DNA of 64,000 nt from Streptomyces mutabilis (GTDB taxonomy: Bacteria > Actinomycetota > Actinomycetes > Streptomycetales > Streptomycetaceae). The position numbers were made by a program, and so were the translations under genes. The stretch covers positions 62,001-126,000 of the forward strand of contig NZ_BMTT01000010.1 of assembly GCF_014649815.1 (NCBI RefSeq). The letters are read 5' to 3'. Shown here in pieces: positions 41,747-50,862 of the stretch (positions within the stretch are counted from its first letter, which is position 1; each line of letters opens with the position of its first letter). Below the pieces are notes generated by a model. That model saw nothing but the letters and a program-made list of their open reading frames with translations. It did no database searches and was not told the origin of the DNA.

Positions 41747-42784
41747 ATGGCCGGGCACGGGGCTCAGGAGCATCCACACGGTGCCGACCGGCTGTGCGCG
41801 GCCGGGGACCGCGTGTACTCCCGGGCCGTACGACGTGGCCGGGTGTCGCGCCGGGACGCCGAGCCCGTCCCCTGCCTCCTCGAACTGGCCCTGCTGCATC
41901 CGGACCCCGACGACATGGACTGGCTGGTGCCGACCTCTCCGCAGGAGGTCATGACCCGGCTGCTGCGCGGGGTCTACGACGAGGTCAGCGCGAGCCAGCG
42001 CCGGGTGGGCTCGGCGGTGGAGGCCTTCGAGTGGTACGCGGGCCTGGGCGGGCGGGCCGCGCCGCCCGCCGGCACGGAGGGCACCGCGATCCGGGTCCTC
42101 GACGGCCTGTCCCGCATCCAGGCCGCGATGGACGAGGCGACGCAGGCCTGCACGGCGGAGGTCCTGACCGTGCAGCCCGGCGGCATCCGGCGTGAGGCGG
42201 AACTCTCCGAGGGCCTGCACCGGGCGCTGGCGCTGCGCGGGCGCGGGGTGCGGATGCGGGACCTGTACACGCACGTCGCCCGGCACGGGCAGGGCCTGCT
42301 CAACTACCTGGAGCTGATGGGCGACGCGGTGGAGGCGCGGACGCTGGACGAGGTGATCGACCGGCTCATCCTCTTCGACCGGACGGTGGCCTTCGTACCG
42401 GCGAACACGGACCGCACGATGGCGCTGGAACTGCGCCATCCCGCGCTGGTCGCGTACCTGGTGACGGTCTTCGAACGCCTGTGGCGCCTGGCGATCCCGC
42501 TGACCGCGCCGCTCCCGGACACGGGCATCGAGGGCATCTCCCACCGCGAGCAGTCCATCGCGGCGCTGCTGGCGGAGGGCCACCAGGACGCGGTGATCGC
42601 CGAACGCCTCGGCATCAGCGTCCGCACGGCTCGCGCGCACATCGCCCGCCTCTCGGAGACGTTGGGCGCGGCCAGCCGGACGCAGTTGGGGGTGCGGATC
42701 GCCCAGGTCGGCCTGGACGGCTCCCCGCGCAGCACGCCCGCGCCCGTCACCCTTCCGGATCGAGGATTCCCGACTGCCCGATGA
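41747..42784 (+). CDS. LuxR-type regulator with TrmB/PLD-like sensor domain (copy 1)
   Basis: A 345-residue regulator. Residues about 1-75 contain the LCAAGDRVYSRAVRRGRVSR and CLLELALLHPDPDDMDWL segments shared with the next two genes. The middle (about 120-250) resembles a TrmB/phospholipase-D-like sensor (VLDGLSRIQAAMDEATQACT, VRMRDLYTHVARHG, LILFDRTVAFVPANTDRTMA). The C-terminus is a LuxR helix-turn-helix (AIAALLAEGHQDAVIAERLG, ISVRTARAHIARLSETLGAA). It is convergent with copy 2, overlapping it by 38 bp. Start ATG 41747 or the adjoining GTG 41744. Confidence 0.87.
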   Translation: MAGHGAQEHPHGADRLCAAGDRVYSRAVRRGRVSRRDAEPVPCLLELALLHPDPDDMDWLVPTSPQEVMTRLLRGVYDEVSASQRRVGSAVEAFEWYAGLGGRAAPPAGTEGTAIRVLDGLSRIQAAMDEATQACTAEVLTVQPGGIRREAELSEGLHRALALRGRGVRMRDLYTHVARHGQGLLNYLELMGDAVEARTLDEVIDRLILFDRTVAFVPANTDRTMALELRHPALVAYLVTVFERLWRLAIPLTAPLPDTGIEGISHREQSIAALLAEGHQDAVIAERLGISVRTARAHIARLSETLGAASRTQLGVRIAQVGLDGSPRSTPAPVTLPDRGFPTAR

Positions 42785-43730
42785 GGTAGCCGAGCTGGGC
42801 CCGGCTCTCGCTGCCGAGGGTGGCGGCGAGTTTGGCGATGTGGACGCGGGCGGTGCGGACGTTCATGCCGAGGCGTTCGGCGATGACGTTGTCGGTGTGG
42901 CCCTTGATGAGGAGGGCGGCTATGGCGCGTTGGCGGGGCGTGATGCCGTTGAGGGTGGGTGGTTGGACGGCTCGGGGGTGCATGGGGGTGGCGAGGTGCC
43001 AGAAGCGGTCGAAGGTGTTGATGAAGTAGGCGATGAGCGCGGGGTGGCGGACTTCGAGGGCGAGTGAGCGGTCGGCGTTGGCGGGGATGAAGGCGACGGT
43101 GCGGTCGACGATGATGAGGCGGTCGGTGACCTCGTCGAGGGTGCGGGCTTCCACGTCGCCGGTCAGGTGCTCGTAGCGGGCGCGTGCGCAGGGGGCGTGG
43201 CGCGCGGTGTGCTGGTACAGGGCGCGGATGCGGGCGCCGCGGTCGAGGAAGGCCTGGTCCCGCTTGATGGCTCCTTCGAGGATGTCGGGACGCTTGGTGA
43301 CCTTCGAATCAAGGGGCTGGATCGCCAGCAGCTCGTGCCTGCCCTCGGCCATCGCTTCCTCGATGGCCTGGCCCGTGCGCTCTTTGCCACTGAGGATCCT
43401 GAGGGACGGGGTGTCCTCGTTCGCCGCGGTGCTCGTGCCGAGGCGCATGAGGGGTTCGAAGACGTCCGCCAGGCGTTCGCCACGCCGCCGCTCGCGGGCT
43501 ATGCGCTCGTCCGACGTGCGCAGCAGCCGTTGCAGGGCGACGGCCGGTGTGATCGGTTCCAACCGGTCGACGTTGTCGACGGCCGGGTGCAGGAGGCCGA
43601 TGTCGATCAGGCAAGGCGCCGCAGTGGCCGCGGCGCTGTCCACGTGGCCCTCGCGCAGAGCGCGGGAGTAGAGAGTGAGCCCCGCCTCGCACAGTTCCTC
43701 GTCCTTGTGCCGGTGCGTCCCGTCCGTCAT
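42747..43730 (-). CDS. LuxR-type regulator with TrmB/PLD-like sensor domain (copy 2)
   Basis: A 327-residue paralogue: MTDGTHRHKDEELCEAGLTL and CLIDIGLLHPAVDNVDRLEP at the N-terminus, then a sensor region (RIRALYQHTARHAPCARARY, DRLIIVDRTVAFIPANADRS, LALEVRHPALIAYFINTFDR) and a LuxR helix-turn-helix (AIAALLIKGHTDNVIAERLG, MNVRTARVHIAKLAATLGSE). The ATG overlaps the stop of copy 3 (ATGA), so the two are translationally coupled. Its ligand is unknown; this architecture is frequent and multicopy in Streptomyces. Confidence 0.88.
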   Translation of the reverse strand: MTDGTHRHKDEELCEAGLTLYSRALREGHVDSAAATAAPCLIDIGLLHPAVDNVDRLEPITPAVALQRLLRTSDERIARERRRGERLADVFEPLMRLGTSTAANEDTPSLRILSGKERTGQAIEEAMAEGRHELLAIQPLDSKVTKRPDILEGAIKRDQAFLDRGARIRALYQHTARHAPCARARYEHLTGDVEARTLDEVTDRLIIVDRTVAFIPANADRSLALEVRHPALIAYFINTFDRFWHLATPMHPRAVQPPTLNGITPRQRAIAALLIKGHTDNVIAERLGMNVRTARVHIAKLAATLGSESRAQLGYLIGQSGILDPEG

Positions 43731-44776
43731 GAGTGGGCTTCCACTGCCGGCCCTTCCTGCTCCTGCTCCTGCTCCTGCTCCAGGATTCCCGACTGGGCTA
43801 TGAGGTAGCCGAGCTGGGCGCGGCTGCCGCTCCCCAGGGCCGTCGCCAGTTTCGCGATGTGGGCCCGGCACGTACGCACGTTCATGCCCAGACGGCGGGC
43901 GATGGCCTCGTCGACGTGGCCCTCCACGAGGAGCTTGGCTATGGAGTGCTGGATGTCGGTGATGCCGTCGGGAGCGGTTTCGTACGGGGCGCCGGCGCTC
44001 AGCGGAACGGCGCGGCCCCACATGAACTCGAAGACTTTGATCAGATAAGCGACGAGGCCCGGGTGGCGGATCTCCAGTGCCACCTGCCGGTCATCGCGAA
44101 CAGGGATGAACGCGACCGTGTCGTCGCAGATGATGAGGCGCTCGACCAGCTCGTCGATGGTCCGGTACTCCGCTTTGCCGTTGGAGAACCGGTCCACGTA
44201 GGCCAGTCGTTCGGCGCTGTACCGGGCCGTGTGCTGGTAAAGAGTCCTGATGCGCACGCCGCGCTCGGTCAACGTCTTGTCGCGCTCCATGCCTTCCACG
44301 AGCCGCCGCTCCGGATGGCGAGCACTGGGCTGGACGGTCAGTACTTCGTTCTTGCACTGCGTAGTGGCCAGGTCGAGTGCCGAGTTGATGCGGTCCAGGC
44401 CTTCCAGCACCGTGATCGAGTGGATCGGAGCCGTCCCCTGGGCACTGAGCGTCATGAACGGCTCGAATGCTTCCGCCAGTTCGATCGACGTCCGGCGGCG
44501 GTCCGCGATTTCACGTTCGATCGGATTGAGCCGCTGCGACAGAGCGATCGACGGGGGGACGGGACGCAGCCATTCCGCGTCGTCGGGGTCGGGATGCAGG
44601 AGGGCCAGGTCTATGAGGCACGGAGCGCGGCTCGTCTCCGCACGGGCGATTCGCCCGGTGCGCAGCGCGTGGGCGTAGACACGCCCTCCTTCCTCGCACA
44701 GTTCAGTGATCCCGTGGGCATGTGCCTCATTAGTCCGATTCGTTGTCAAATCTCCACCCCCCAGGGTCCTGAACAT
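43727..44776 (-). CDS. LuxR-type regulator with TrmB/PLD-like sensor domain (copy 3)
   Basis: A 349-residue paralogue with ITELCEEGGRVYAHALRTGR and CLIDLALLHPDPDDAEWLRP, sensor region (VLEGLDRINSALDLATTQCK, VRIRTLYQHTARYSAERLAY, ERLIICDDTVAFIPVRDDRQ) and a helix-turn-helix (SIAKLLVEGHVDEAIARRLG, MNVRTCRAHIAKLATALGSG). The C-terminus ends in an EQ repeat (EQEQEQEQE) encoded by a hexanucleotide repeat. The start is uncertain: ATG 44776 has no ribosome-binding site and lies within a GAACATG direct repeat; TTG 44749 is possible. Confidence 0.87.
   Translation of the reverse strand: MFRTLGGGDLTTNRTNEAHAHGITELCEEGGRVYAHALRTGRIARAETSRAPCLIDLALLHPDPDDAEWLRPVPPSIALSQRLNPIEREIADRRRTSIELAEAFEPFMTLSAQGTAPIHSITVLEGLDRINSALDLATTQCKNEVLTVQPSARHPERRLVEGMERDKTLTERGVRIRTLYQHTARYSAERLAYVDRFSNGKAEYRTIDELVERLIICDDTVAFIPVRDDRQVALEIRHPGLVAYLIKVFEFMWGRAVPLSAGAPYETAPDGITDIQHSIAKLLVEGHVDEAIARRLGMNVRTCRAHIAKLATALGSGSRAQLGYLIAQSGILEQEQEQEQEGPAVEAHS
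43755..43781 (-). repeat. Hexanucleotide tandem repeat in LuxR copy 3
   Basis: TCCTGC is repeated 4.5 times (43755-43781), encoding alternating Glu and Gln at the C-terminal end of the regulator. Copy-number change would lengthen the tail in frame. Confidence 0.85.
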
Positions 44777-44862
44777 GCAGGAACATGATGCACCGATCGT
44801 GTGGCCATGACGTGCCTATATGAGCCATCGTCTTATCCGACGGGGGAAGAGGGGACCTTCAA

Positions 44863-45069
44863 GTGAGGACGAAGCCGACTATGCCTAAGAGAATGCTTCG
44901 CTCGGTGCTTGTCGCCGCCTTCTCCGCCGTCGTGGCCTTCGGAGCGCTGAATGGCCTCGTTGCTGCGCAGGGTGATGAGCGAGCGAACGGTGTCGAGTCA
45001 GTCGAGGTGACCGTCACGCCGGCCGGCGAGGGCACGACTGCCGTAACGGACGACACGGTGTGGTCGTGA
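44863..45069 (+). CDS. Small secreted peptide precursor
   Basis: A 68-residue precursor with a clear Sec-type signal peptide: basic start (MRTKPTMPKRMLR), hydrophobic core (SVLVAAFSAVVAFGALNGLV) and likely cleavage after AAQ or nearby. The mature part is about 32 residues, acidic and Thr/Val-rich (DERANGVESVEVTVTPAGEG, ending TVWS), without cysteines. GAGGGGA precedes the GTG. It is divergent from LuxR copy 3 and 1 bp upstream of the Rieske-like gene. A signalling or surface peptide is possible; no known family is recognised. Confidence 0.65.
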   Translation: MRTKPTMPKRMLRSVLVAAFSAVVAFGALNGLVAAQGDERANGVESVEVTVTPAGEGTTAVTDDTVWS

Positions 45070-45070
45070 C

Positions 45071-45406
45071 ATGACGACGCCACCTGACGACCGCTCCTTC
45101 CGTCGAGAGATGGCCACCGCCTACCGCTCCGGCTGGCACTTCATCGACCTGGTCACCGCGATCCCCCACCCCGGTGACTCCCTGATGGTGACCGTCTTCG
45201 GCGAGCCGGTCGTCGTCACGCTGGACGAGGACGGTGACGTGAGGGCGTACCGGTGCCTGCGGCGGCCTCGCGGGGCGCCGCAGCCCGTGCGGTGTGCCAT
45301 CCGGTACGGAATGATCTTTGTGAACCTGGACCAGAGGGACCACCGGCTCGCGCAGCCGGAGGGTTCCGAAGTGAGGACCATCTCGGCCACCTCCCGCAGT
45401 GCCTGA
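45071..45406 (+). CDS. Rieske-like domain protein lacking the iron-sulfur ligands
   Basis: A 111-residue protein resembling the N-terminal Rieske domain of ring-hydroxylating oxygenases (HFIDLVTAIPHPGDSLMVTV, FGEPVVVTLDEDGDVRAYR, YGMIFVNLDQRDHRL). The expected C-x-H and C-x2-H ligand motifs are gone: CLRRPRGA stands in place of CxHRG, and CAIRYG in place of CPYHG. The central loops are shortened. It therefore cannot bind a 2Fe-2S cluster and may be a decayed or repurposed fold. It is co-transcribed with the secreted peptide. Confidence 0.65.
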   Translation: MTTPPDDRSFRREMATAYRSGWHFIDLVTAIPHPGDSLMVTVFGEPVVVTLDEDGDVRAYRCLRRPRGAPQPVRCAIRYGMIFVNLDQRDHRLAQPEGSEVRTISATSRSA

Positions 45407-45451
45407 CGCGATTCCCCCGTCGTAACAGATCGCTCAGGTGCTTCCCCCCGG

Positions 45452-45490
45452 CAGCGGCGTCACCGTGACCTGAACACGGTGACGCCGCTG
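45452..45490 (+). terminator. Hairpin terminator after the Rieske-like gene
   Basis: A 16-bp perfect stem (45452-45467 with 45475-45490) with loop ACCTGAA. Confidence 0.85.
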
Positions 45491-45636
45491 TCGTGTGTGC
45501 GGACATTTCGCGGTATCACCGTGTATCGCTCCCCTCCTCGACGTGGCCGAAAAGGCTGTCGCGGAGGGTCCCACCGCGCGAGGAGGCCGGCGGGCCGGGA
45601 ACCTGGTGCCACCCGGACGGGGCCCCGCCGACCGGC

Positions 45637-45657
45637 CTTGAGTGGAATAGACTCAAT
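45637..45657 (+). promoter_or_regulatory. HAIR element (HspR operator) at clpB
   Basis: CTTGAGT-N7-ACTCAAT matches the consensus in 13 of 14 arm positions. It lies 77 bp upstream of the clpB start and places clpB in the same HspR regulon as the dnaK operon 10 kb away. Confidence 0.9.
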
Positions 45658-45733
45658 TTTGTGTACGTTGGATGAGTCAGCACTGGGAGACACGGCCGAC
45701 CGCCACGGCCGACGCTAGGAGGAGAGCCAGAAC

Positions 45734-48334
45734 GTGGACGCCGAGCTGACCAACCGGAGCCGGGACGCGATCAACGCGGCCAGCAACCGGGCCGTGACCG
45801 AGGGGCACGCCGACCTCACCCCCGCCCACCTGCTCCTGGCCCTGCTCCAGGGGCAGGACAACGAGAACATCACCGATCTGCTCGCCGCCGTCGAGGCCGA
45901 CCTCGCCGCCGTGCGCTCCGGCGCCGAGCGCATCCTCGCCGGGCTGCCCAGCGTCACCGGGGCCACGGTCGCTCCCCCGCAGCCCAACCGTGAGATGCTC
46001 GCCGTGGTCGCCGACGCCCAGGCCCGCGCCAAGGATCTCGGGGACGAGTACCTCTCCACCGAGCACCTGCTCCTCGGCATCGCCGCGAAGGGCGGCGCGG
46101 CCGGTGAGGTACTGGAGGGGCAGGGAGCCAGTGCGAAGAAGCTGCAGGAGGCCTTCCGCAAGGCGAGGGGAGGGCGCCGCGTGACCACCGCGGACCCCGA
46201 GGGCCAGTACAAGGCACTGGAGAAGTTCGGCACCGACCTCACCGCGTCCGCCCGGGAGGGCAGGCTCGACCCCGTCATCGGGCGGGACCAGGAGATCCGG
46301 CGGGTCGTGCAGGTGCTCAGCCGGCGGACCAAGAACAACCCCGTTCTCATCGGTGAGCCGGGTGTCGGCAAGACCGCCGTCGTGGAGGGGCTCGCCCAGC
46401 GCATCGTCAAGGGGGACGTGCCGGAGTCGCTGAAGAACAAGCGGCTGGTCGCGCTGGACCTCGGCGCCATGGTCGCCGGGGCGAAGTACCGGGGGGAGTT
46501 CGAGGAGCGGCTGAAGACCGTCCTCGCCGAGATCAAGGACTCCGACGGGCAGATCATCACCTTCATCGACGAGCTGCACACCGTGGTGGGGGCCGGCGCC
46601 GGCGGGGACTCCGCCATGGACGCCGGGAACATGCTGAAGCCCATGCTCGCCCGCGGTGAGCTGCGCATGGTGGGCGCAACCACCCTCGACGAGTACCGGG
46701 AGCGGATCGAGAAGGACCCCGCCCTGGAGCGGCGCTTCCAGCAGGTGCTGGTCGCCGAGCCGACCGTCGAGGACTCGATCGCCATCCTGCGCGGGCTCAA
46801 GGGGCGGTACGAGGCGCACCACAAGGTGCAGATCGCGGACAGTGCCCTGGTGGCCGCCGCGAGTCTGTCCGACCGGTACATCACCTCCCGCTTCCTGCCC
46901 GACAAGGCCATCGACCTCGTCGACGAGGCCGCCTCCCGGCTGCGCATGGAGATCGACTCCTCGCCCGTCGAGATCGACGAGCTCCAGCGTGCCGTCGACC
47001 GGCTGAAGATGGAGGAGCTGGCGATCGGCAAGGAGACCGACGCCGCCTCCCTCGAGCGCCTGGAGCGGCTGCGGCGCGACCTCGCCGACAAGGAGGAGGA
47101 GCTGCGCGGCCTCACCGCCCGCTGGGAGAAGGAGAAGCAGTCCCTCAACCGGGTCGGTGAACTGAAGGAGAAGCTCGACGAATTGCGCGGGCAGGCCGAG
47201 CGGGCCCAGCGCGACGGCGACTTCGACACCGCCTCCAAGCTGCTGTACGGCGAGATCCCGACCCTGGAGCGCGACCTGGAGGCCGCCTCCGAGGCCGAGG
47301 AGGAGGTCGCCAGGGACACCATGGTCAAGGAGGAGGTCGGCGCCGACGACATCGCCGACGTCGTCGCCTCCTGGACCGGCATCCCCGCCGGGCGGCTGAT
47401 GGAGGGCGAGACGCAGAAGCTGCTGCGGATGGAGGACGAGCTCGGCAACCGGCTCATCGGGCAGACCGAGGCCGTGCGGGCCGTGTCCGACGCCGTACGG
47501 CGCAGCAGGGCCGGGATCGCCGACCCGGACCGCCCGACCGGTTCGTTCCTCTTCCTCGGACCGACCGGTGTCGGCAAGACCGAGCTGGCCAAGGCGCTCG
47601 CCGACTTCCTCTTCGACGACGAGAGGGCGATGGTCCGCATCGACATGTCGGAGTACAGCGAGAAGCACAGCGTCGCCCGGCTGGTCGGTGCCCCGCCCGG
47701 ATACGTCGGGTACGAGGAGGGCGGCCAGCTCACGGAGGCGGTGCGGCGGCGGCCGTACTCCGTCGTGCTGCTGGACGAGGTGGAGAAGGCGCACCCCGAG
47801 GTCTTCGACATCCTGCTCCAGGTGCTGGACGACGGTCGGCTGACCGACGGACAGGGCCGGACGGTCGACTTCCGCAACACCATCCTGGTGCTGACCTCCA
47901 ACCTGGGCAGCCAGTACCTGGTCGACCCCGTGTCCAGCGAGACCGAGAAGAAGGAGCAGGTCCTGGAGGTGGTCCGGGCGTCCTTCAAGCCGGAGTTCCT
48001 CAACCGGCTCGACGACCTCGTGGTCTTCTCCGCGCTGAACAAGGAGGAGCTGAGCCGGATCGCGCGGCTCCAGATCGACGCGCTCGCCCGGCGCCTCGCC
48101 GAGCGCCGCCTCACCCTGCACGTCACCGACGACGCCCTGGCCTGGCTGGCCGACGAGGGCATGGACCCGGCCTACGGAGCCCGGCCGCTGCGCCGCCTGG
48201 TGCAGACCGCCATCGGCGACCGGCTCGCCCGGGAGATCCTCTCCGGCGAGATCAAGGACGGCGACACGGTCCGCGTGGACCGCTTCGGCGAGGACCTGAT
48301 CGTGGGCCCCGCGGTGGGCGGCAAGACGCTGTAG
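45734..48334 (+). CDS. clpB: ATP-dependent disaggregase ClpB
   Basis: An 866-residue Hsp100 chaperone that threads aggregated protein through a hexameric ring together with DnaK. It has an N-domain (about 1-145), NBD1 with Walker A GEPGVGKT and [14 protein letters not shown], a coiled-coil middle domain (about 405-525), NBD2 with [20 protein letters not shown] and [20 protein letters not shown], and a C-terminal domain. The GTG start at 45734 follows AGGAGGAGAG. It is regulated by HspR through the HAIR box. Confidence 0.98.
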   Translation: MDAELTNRSRDAINAASNRAVTEGHADLTPAHLLLALLQGQDNENITDLLAAVEADLAAVRSGAERILAGLPSVTGATVAPPQPNREMLAVVADAQARAKDLGDEYLSTEHLLLGIAAKGGAAGEVLEGQGASAKKLQEAFRKARGGRRVTTADPEGQYKALEKFGTDLTASAREGRLDPVIGRDQEIRRVVQVLSRRTKNNPVLIGEPGVGKTAVVEGLAQRIVKGDVPESLKNKRLVALDLGAMVAGAKYRGEFEERLKTVLAEIKDSDGQIITFIDELHTVVGAGAGGDSAMDAGNMLKPMLARGELRMVGATTLDEYRERIEKDPALERRFQQVLVAEPTVEDSIAILRGLKGRYEAHHKVQIADSALVAAASLSDRYITSRFLPDKAIDLVDEAASRLRMEIDSSPVEIDELQRAVDRLKMEELAIGKETDAASLERLERLRRDLADKEEELRGLTARWEKEKQSLNRVGELKEKLDELRGQAERAQRDGDFDTASKLLYGEIPTLERDLEAASEAEEEVARDTMVKEEVGADDIADVVASWTGIPAGRLMEGETQKLLRMEDELGNRLIGQTEAVRAVSDAVRRSRAGIADPDRPTGSFLFLGPTGVGKTELAKALADFLFDDERAMVRIDMSEYSEKHSVARLVGAPPGYVGYEEGGQLTEAVRRRPYSVVLLDEVEKAHPEVFDILLQVLDDGRLTDGQGRTVDFRNTILVLTSNLGSQYLVDPVSSETEKKEQVLEVVRASFKPEFLNRLDDLVVFSALNKEELSRIARLQIDALARRLAERRLTLHVTDDALAWLADEGMDPAYGARPLRRLVQTAIGDRLAREILSGEIKDGDTVRVDRFGEDLIVGPAVGGKTL

Positions 48335-48526
48335 CCCCGGCCCGTGCCGTACGCGCGGTCCGTCACACCCAGTGGGCAGCGGGCCGCTGTACGTCACATG
48401 GCGGCCCCTGAAGGCACCCGACCGGCCGGATCGAGTCAGCCAGGGGCTGACAGGCCCCCGGCGGGCTTGCCACCCCCCTCCCCGCATGGGGGAGGATGAC
48501 CAGATCCGTACGAAGGGAAATACACG

Positions 48527-49063
48527 GTGAGCATCGACCCGTCCTCGATTCCGAACTTCGGGGGCCAGCAGCCCGAGCCGCAGCCCCAAGGACCGGCGGG
48601 CCCCGTCGTCCCGGATCAGGATCTTGTGAAGCAGCTCCTCGAACAGATGGAGCTCAAGTACGTCGTCGACGACGAGGGCGACCTCGCGGCGCCGTGGGAG
48701 CAGTTCCGTACGTACTTCATGTTCCGCGGCGAGGGTGACCAGCAGGTCTTCTCGGTGCGGACGTTCTACGACCGGCCCCACCAGATCGACGAGAAGCCGC
48801 AGCTGCTGGAGTCGATCGACGACTGGAACCGCCGCACCCTGTGGCCGAAGGTGTACTCCCACACCCACGACGACGGTACGGTCCGCCTGATCGGCGAGGC
48901 GCAGATGCTGATCGGCATGGGCGTCAGCCTGGAGCACTTCGTCTCCTCGACGGTCAGCTGGGTGCGCGCCGCCATCGAGTTCGACCGGTGGCTCGTGGAG
49001 CAGCTCGGCCTGGAGCAGGACGTCGACGAGGCGGAGAAGCCGAAGGACGAGGGCGACGAGTAG
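48527..49063 (+). CDS. YbjN-domain protein
   Basis: A 178-residue protein with a Pro/Gln-rich N-terminus (about 1-28) and a YbjN/type III secretion chaperone-like fold (QDLVKQLLEQMELKYVVDDE, YDRPHQIDEKPQLLESIDDW, HFVSSTVSWVRAAIEFDRWL). YbjN-like proteins are linked to stress tolerance and motility regulation; no enzyme activity is expected. The GTG at 48527 follows AAGGGA. It is monocistronic with a strong terminator. Confidence 0.9.
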   Translation: MSIDPSSIPNFGGQQPEPQPQGPAGPVVPDQDLVKQLLEQMELKYVVDDEGDLAAPWEQFRTYFMFRGEGDQQVFSVRTFYDRPHQIDEKPQLLESIDDWNRRTLWPKVYSHTHDDGTVRLIGEAQMLIGMGVSLEHFVSSTVSWVRAAIEFDRWLVEQLGLEQDVDEAEKPKDEGDE

Positions 49064-49090
49064 TCGGCTCCGTCCGTACAGACGCGGGAA

Positions 49091-49129
49091 GAGCCCCGGC
49101 CCGGACGGTCACCGTCCGGGCCGGGGCTC
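49091..49129. terminator. Strong bidirectional hairpin terminator
   Basis: An 18-bp perfect stem (49091-49108 with 49112-49129) with a 3-nt loop lies between the YbjN gene and the convergent aminotransferase gene. Confidence 0.9.
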
Positions 49130-49146
49130 TCGCCGTTCAGGACCCG

Positions 49147-50397
49147 TCAGGACCCATCAGGACCCGTCAGGGCCGCGGGCAAGCCGCGTTCAGGCCGCCC
49201 GGCCCCCAGCGCCTTCAGCCGGCCGACCGCGTCCTCCAGCACCGCGGCCCTCTTGCAGAACGCGAACCGGACGAAGGGCGCGCCCGCCTCCCGGTGGTCG
49301 TAGAAGACCGCGTTGGGGACGGCGACGACGCCCGCCCGCTCCGGCAGCGCGCGGCAGAAGGCGAAGCCGTCCTCCTCGCCCAGGGGGCGGATGTCGGTGG
49401 TGACGAAGTACGTCCCGGCGGGACGGTAGACGCCGAAACCCGCCTCCTCCAGCCCCGCCGCCAGCAGGTCCCGCTTGGCCCGCATGTCCTGACGGTAGGC
49501 GGTGAAGTAGGAGTCGGGGAGGGCGAGGGCCTCGGCGATCGCGTACTGGAAGGGGCCGGCCGACACGTACGTCAGGTACTGCTTGGCCGAGCGGACCGCC
49601 GTGAGCAGGGCGGGAGCGGCGGTGATCCAGCCGACCTTCCAGCCGGTGAACGAGAACGTCTTGCCGGCCGACCCGATGGTCGCCGTGCGCTCGCGCATGC
49701 CGGGGAAGGACGCGAGCGGAACGTGCTCGGCCTCGTCGAAGACCAGGTGCTCGTAGACCTCGTCGGTGACCACCAGCAGGTCCCGTTCGACGGCGAGCTC
49801 GGCGACCGCCGACAGTTCGGCGCGGCTGAGGACCGTGCCCGTCGGGTTGTGCGGGGTGTTCAGCAGCAGCAGGCGGGTGCGGTCGGTGACCGCGTCGCGC
49901 AGCTCGTCGAGGTCCAGCCGGAACGCACCCTCGTGCGGGCGCAGGGTCACCGGTACGCGGGTGCCGCCCGCCATGGCGATGCAGGCCGCGTACGAGTCGT
50001 AGTACGGCTCCAGCGCGACGACCTCGTCGCCGGGCTCCAGCAGGGCCAGCAGCGAGGCGGCGATGGCCTCCGTGGCGCCGGCGGTGACCAGGACCTCGGT
50101 GTCGGGGTCGTAGGACAGGCCGTAGCGGCGGTGCTGGTGGGCGGCGACGGCGGCGCGCAGCTCGGGGACGCCGGGGCCCGGCGGGTACTGGTTGCCGCGT
50201 CCGTCGCGCAGGGCCCGTACGGCGGCCTCCCGGACCTCCTCGGGGCCGTCGGTGTCCGGGAAGCCCTGGCCCAGGTTGATCGCGCCGGTGCGTACGGCCA
50301 GGGCGGACATCTCGGCGAAGATCGTCGTCCCGAACTCGGCGAGCCGGCGATTGAGGAGGGGGCGGGCGCTGGAACTCGCGGGGGGCATGGAGGTCAT
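49147..50397 (-). CDS. PLP-dependent class I/II aminotransferase
   Basis: A 416-residue fold-type I aminotransferase. Seen are INLGQGFPDTDGPEEVREAA, TPHNPTGTVLSRAELSAVAE, VVTDEVYEHLVFD and the PLP lysine motif SAGKTFSFTGWKVGW; the substrate-carboxylate Arg is in PFVRFAFCKR. These features resemble the kynurenine/glutamine-transaminase and methionine aminotransferase group. With kynurenine-pathway genes 8 kb away, kynurenine is one possible substrate, but the evidence is only similarity. ATG 50397 has AGGA at 8 bp; ATG 50406 is alternative. Confidence 0.92.
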   Translation of the reverse strand: MTSMPPASSSARPLLNRRLAEFGTTIFAEMSALAVRTGAINLGQGFPDTDGPEEVREAAVRALRDGRGNQYPPGPGVPELRAAVAAHQHRRYGLSYDPDTEVLVTAGATEAIAASLLALLEPGDEVVALEPYYDSYAACIAMAGGTRVPVTLRPHEGAFRLDLDELRDAVTDRTRLLLLNTPHNPTGTVLSRAELSAVAELAVERDLLVVTDEVYEHLVFDEAEHVPLASFPGMRERTATIGSAGKTFSFTGWKVGWITAAPALLTAVRSAKQYLTYVSAGPFQYAIAEALALPDSYFTAYRQDMRAKRDLLAAGLEEAGFGVYRPAGTYFVTTDIRPLGEEDGFAFCRALPERAGVVAVPNAVFYDHREAGAPFVRFAFCKRAAVLEDAVGRLKALGAGRPERGLPAALTGPDGS

Positions 50398-50592
50398 GGC
50401 GGTCATCCTGCGCCGAAGCTCTGAGCTTCCTCAACTCTGCTTTGGGGCGTGGCGGCGGGGGGCATCTCCCGTGCACGCGACGAGAGCTTCGACGCCGAGT
50501 ACGCACAAGGCGCAGACAGCGAGGCACCCACGGGGGGTTGCTTCGGGGGACTTTCCGGGCGCGAGCCCGGGCATCGGAAGGAGGGTGACGCC

Positions 50593-50862
50593 ATGGTCAT
50601 CGGCCTCATCCTGATCGTGTTCGCCGCCCTGGTGATCGCAGGGCTCCTGGCCGGAGCTCGCAGCGGTTCGTCCGCCGGCGGGGCGCGGGGCCGCGGTTCG
50701 CGGCCGTCCGGCGGGGGCAGGCGGAACAGCTGGTGGGCCGGGGACGGCGGCTCGTCCTCGGGCGGACACCACGCGAGCCACTCCTGTGGTGGCGGGTCGT
50801 CCTGCGGAGGCGGCTCGTCCTGCGGGGGAGGGGGCGGCGGAGGATGCGGTGGAGGCAGCTGA
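50593..50862 (+). CDS. Small membrane protein with Gly/Cys-rich tail
   Basis: An 89-residue protein: one N-terminal helix (MVIGLILIVFAALVIAGLLA), an Arg/Ser/Gly linker, then HHASHSCGGGSSCGGGSSCG and a terminal GGGGCGGGS. The four regularly spaced cysteines (C-x5-C-x5-C-x7-C) in a Gly/Ser background could bind metal or cross-link. AAGGAGG lies 8 bp before the ATG at 50593; the frame extends upstream without homology. Function unknown. Confidence 0.7.
   Translation: MVIGLILIVFAALVIAGLLAGARSGSSAGGARGRGSRPSGGGRRNSWWAGDGGSSSGGHHASHSCGGGSSCGGGSSCGGGGGGGCGGGS

Noticed and set aside
43755-43781. CRISPR-like or variable repeat array
   Set aside because: The repeat is a 6-bp unit without spacers inside a coding region. 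No direct-repeat/spacer structure exists anywhere in the window.
40491-45406. Small biosynthetic gene cluster (RiPP-like) around the secreted peptide
   Set aside because: No maturation enzyme, protease or ABC exporter is nearby, and the mature peptide lacks Cys or a core-like repeat.
45677-48937. Very long antisense open frame (about 1,086 codons) opposite clpB
   Set aside because: Composition and phase are those of the complement of a high-GC coding frame. No protein family features; clpB on the plus strand is unambiguous.
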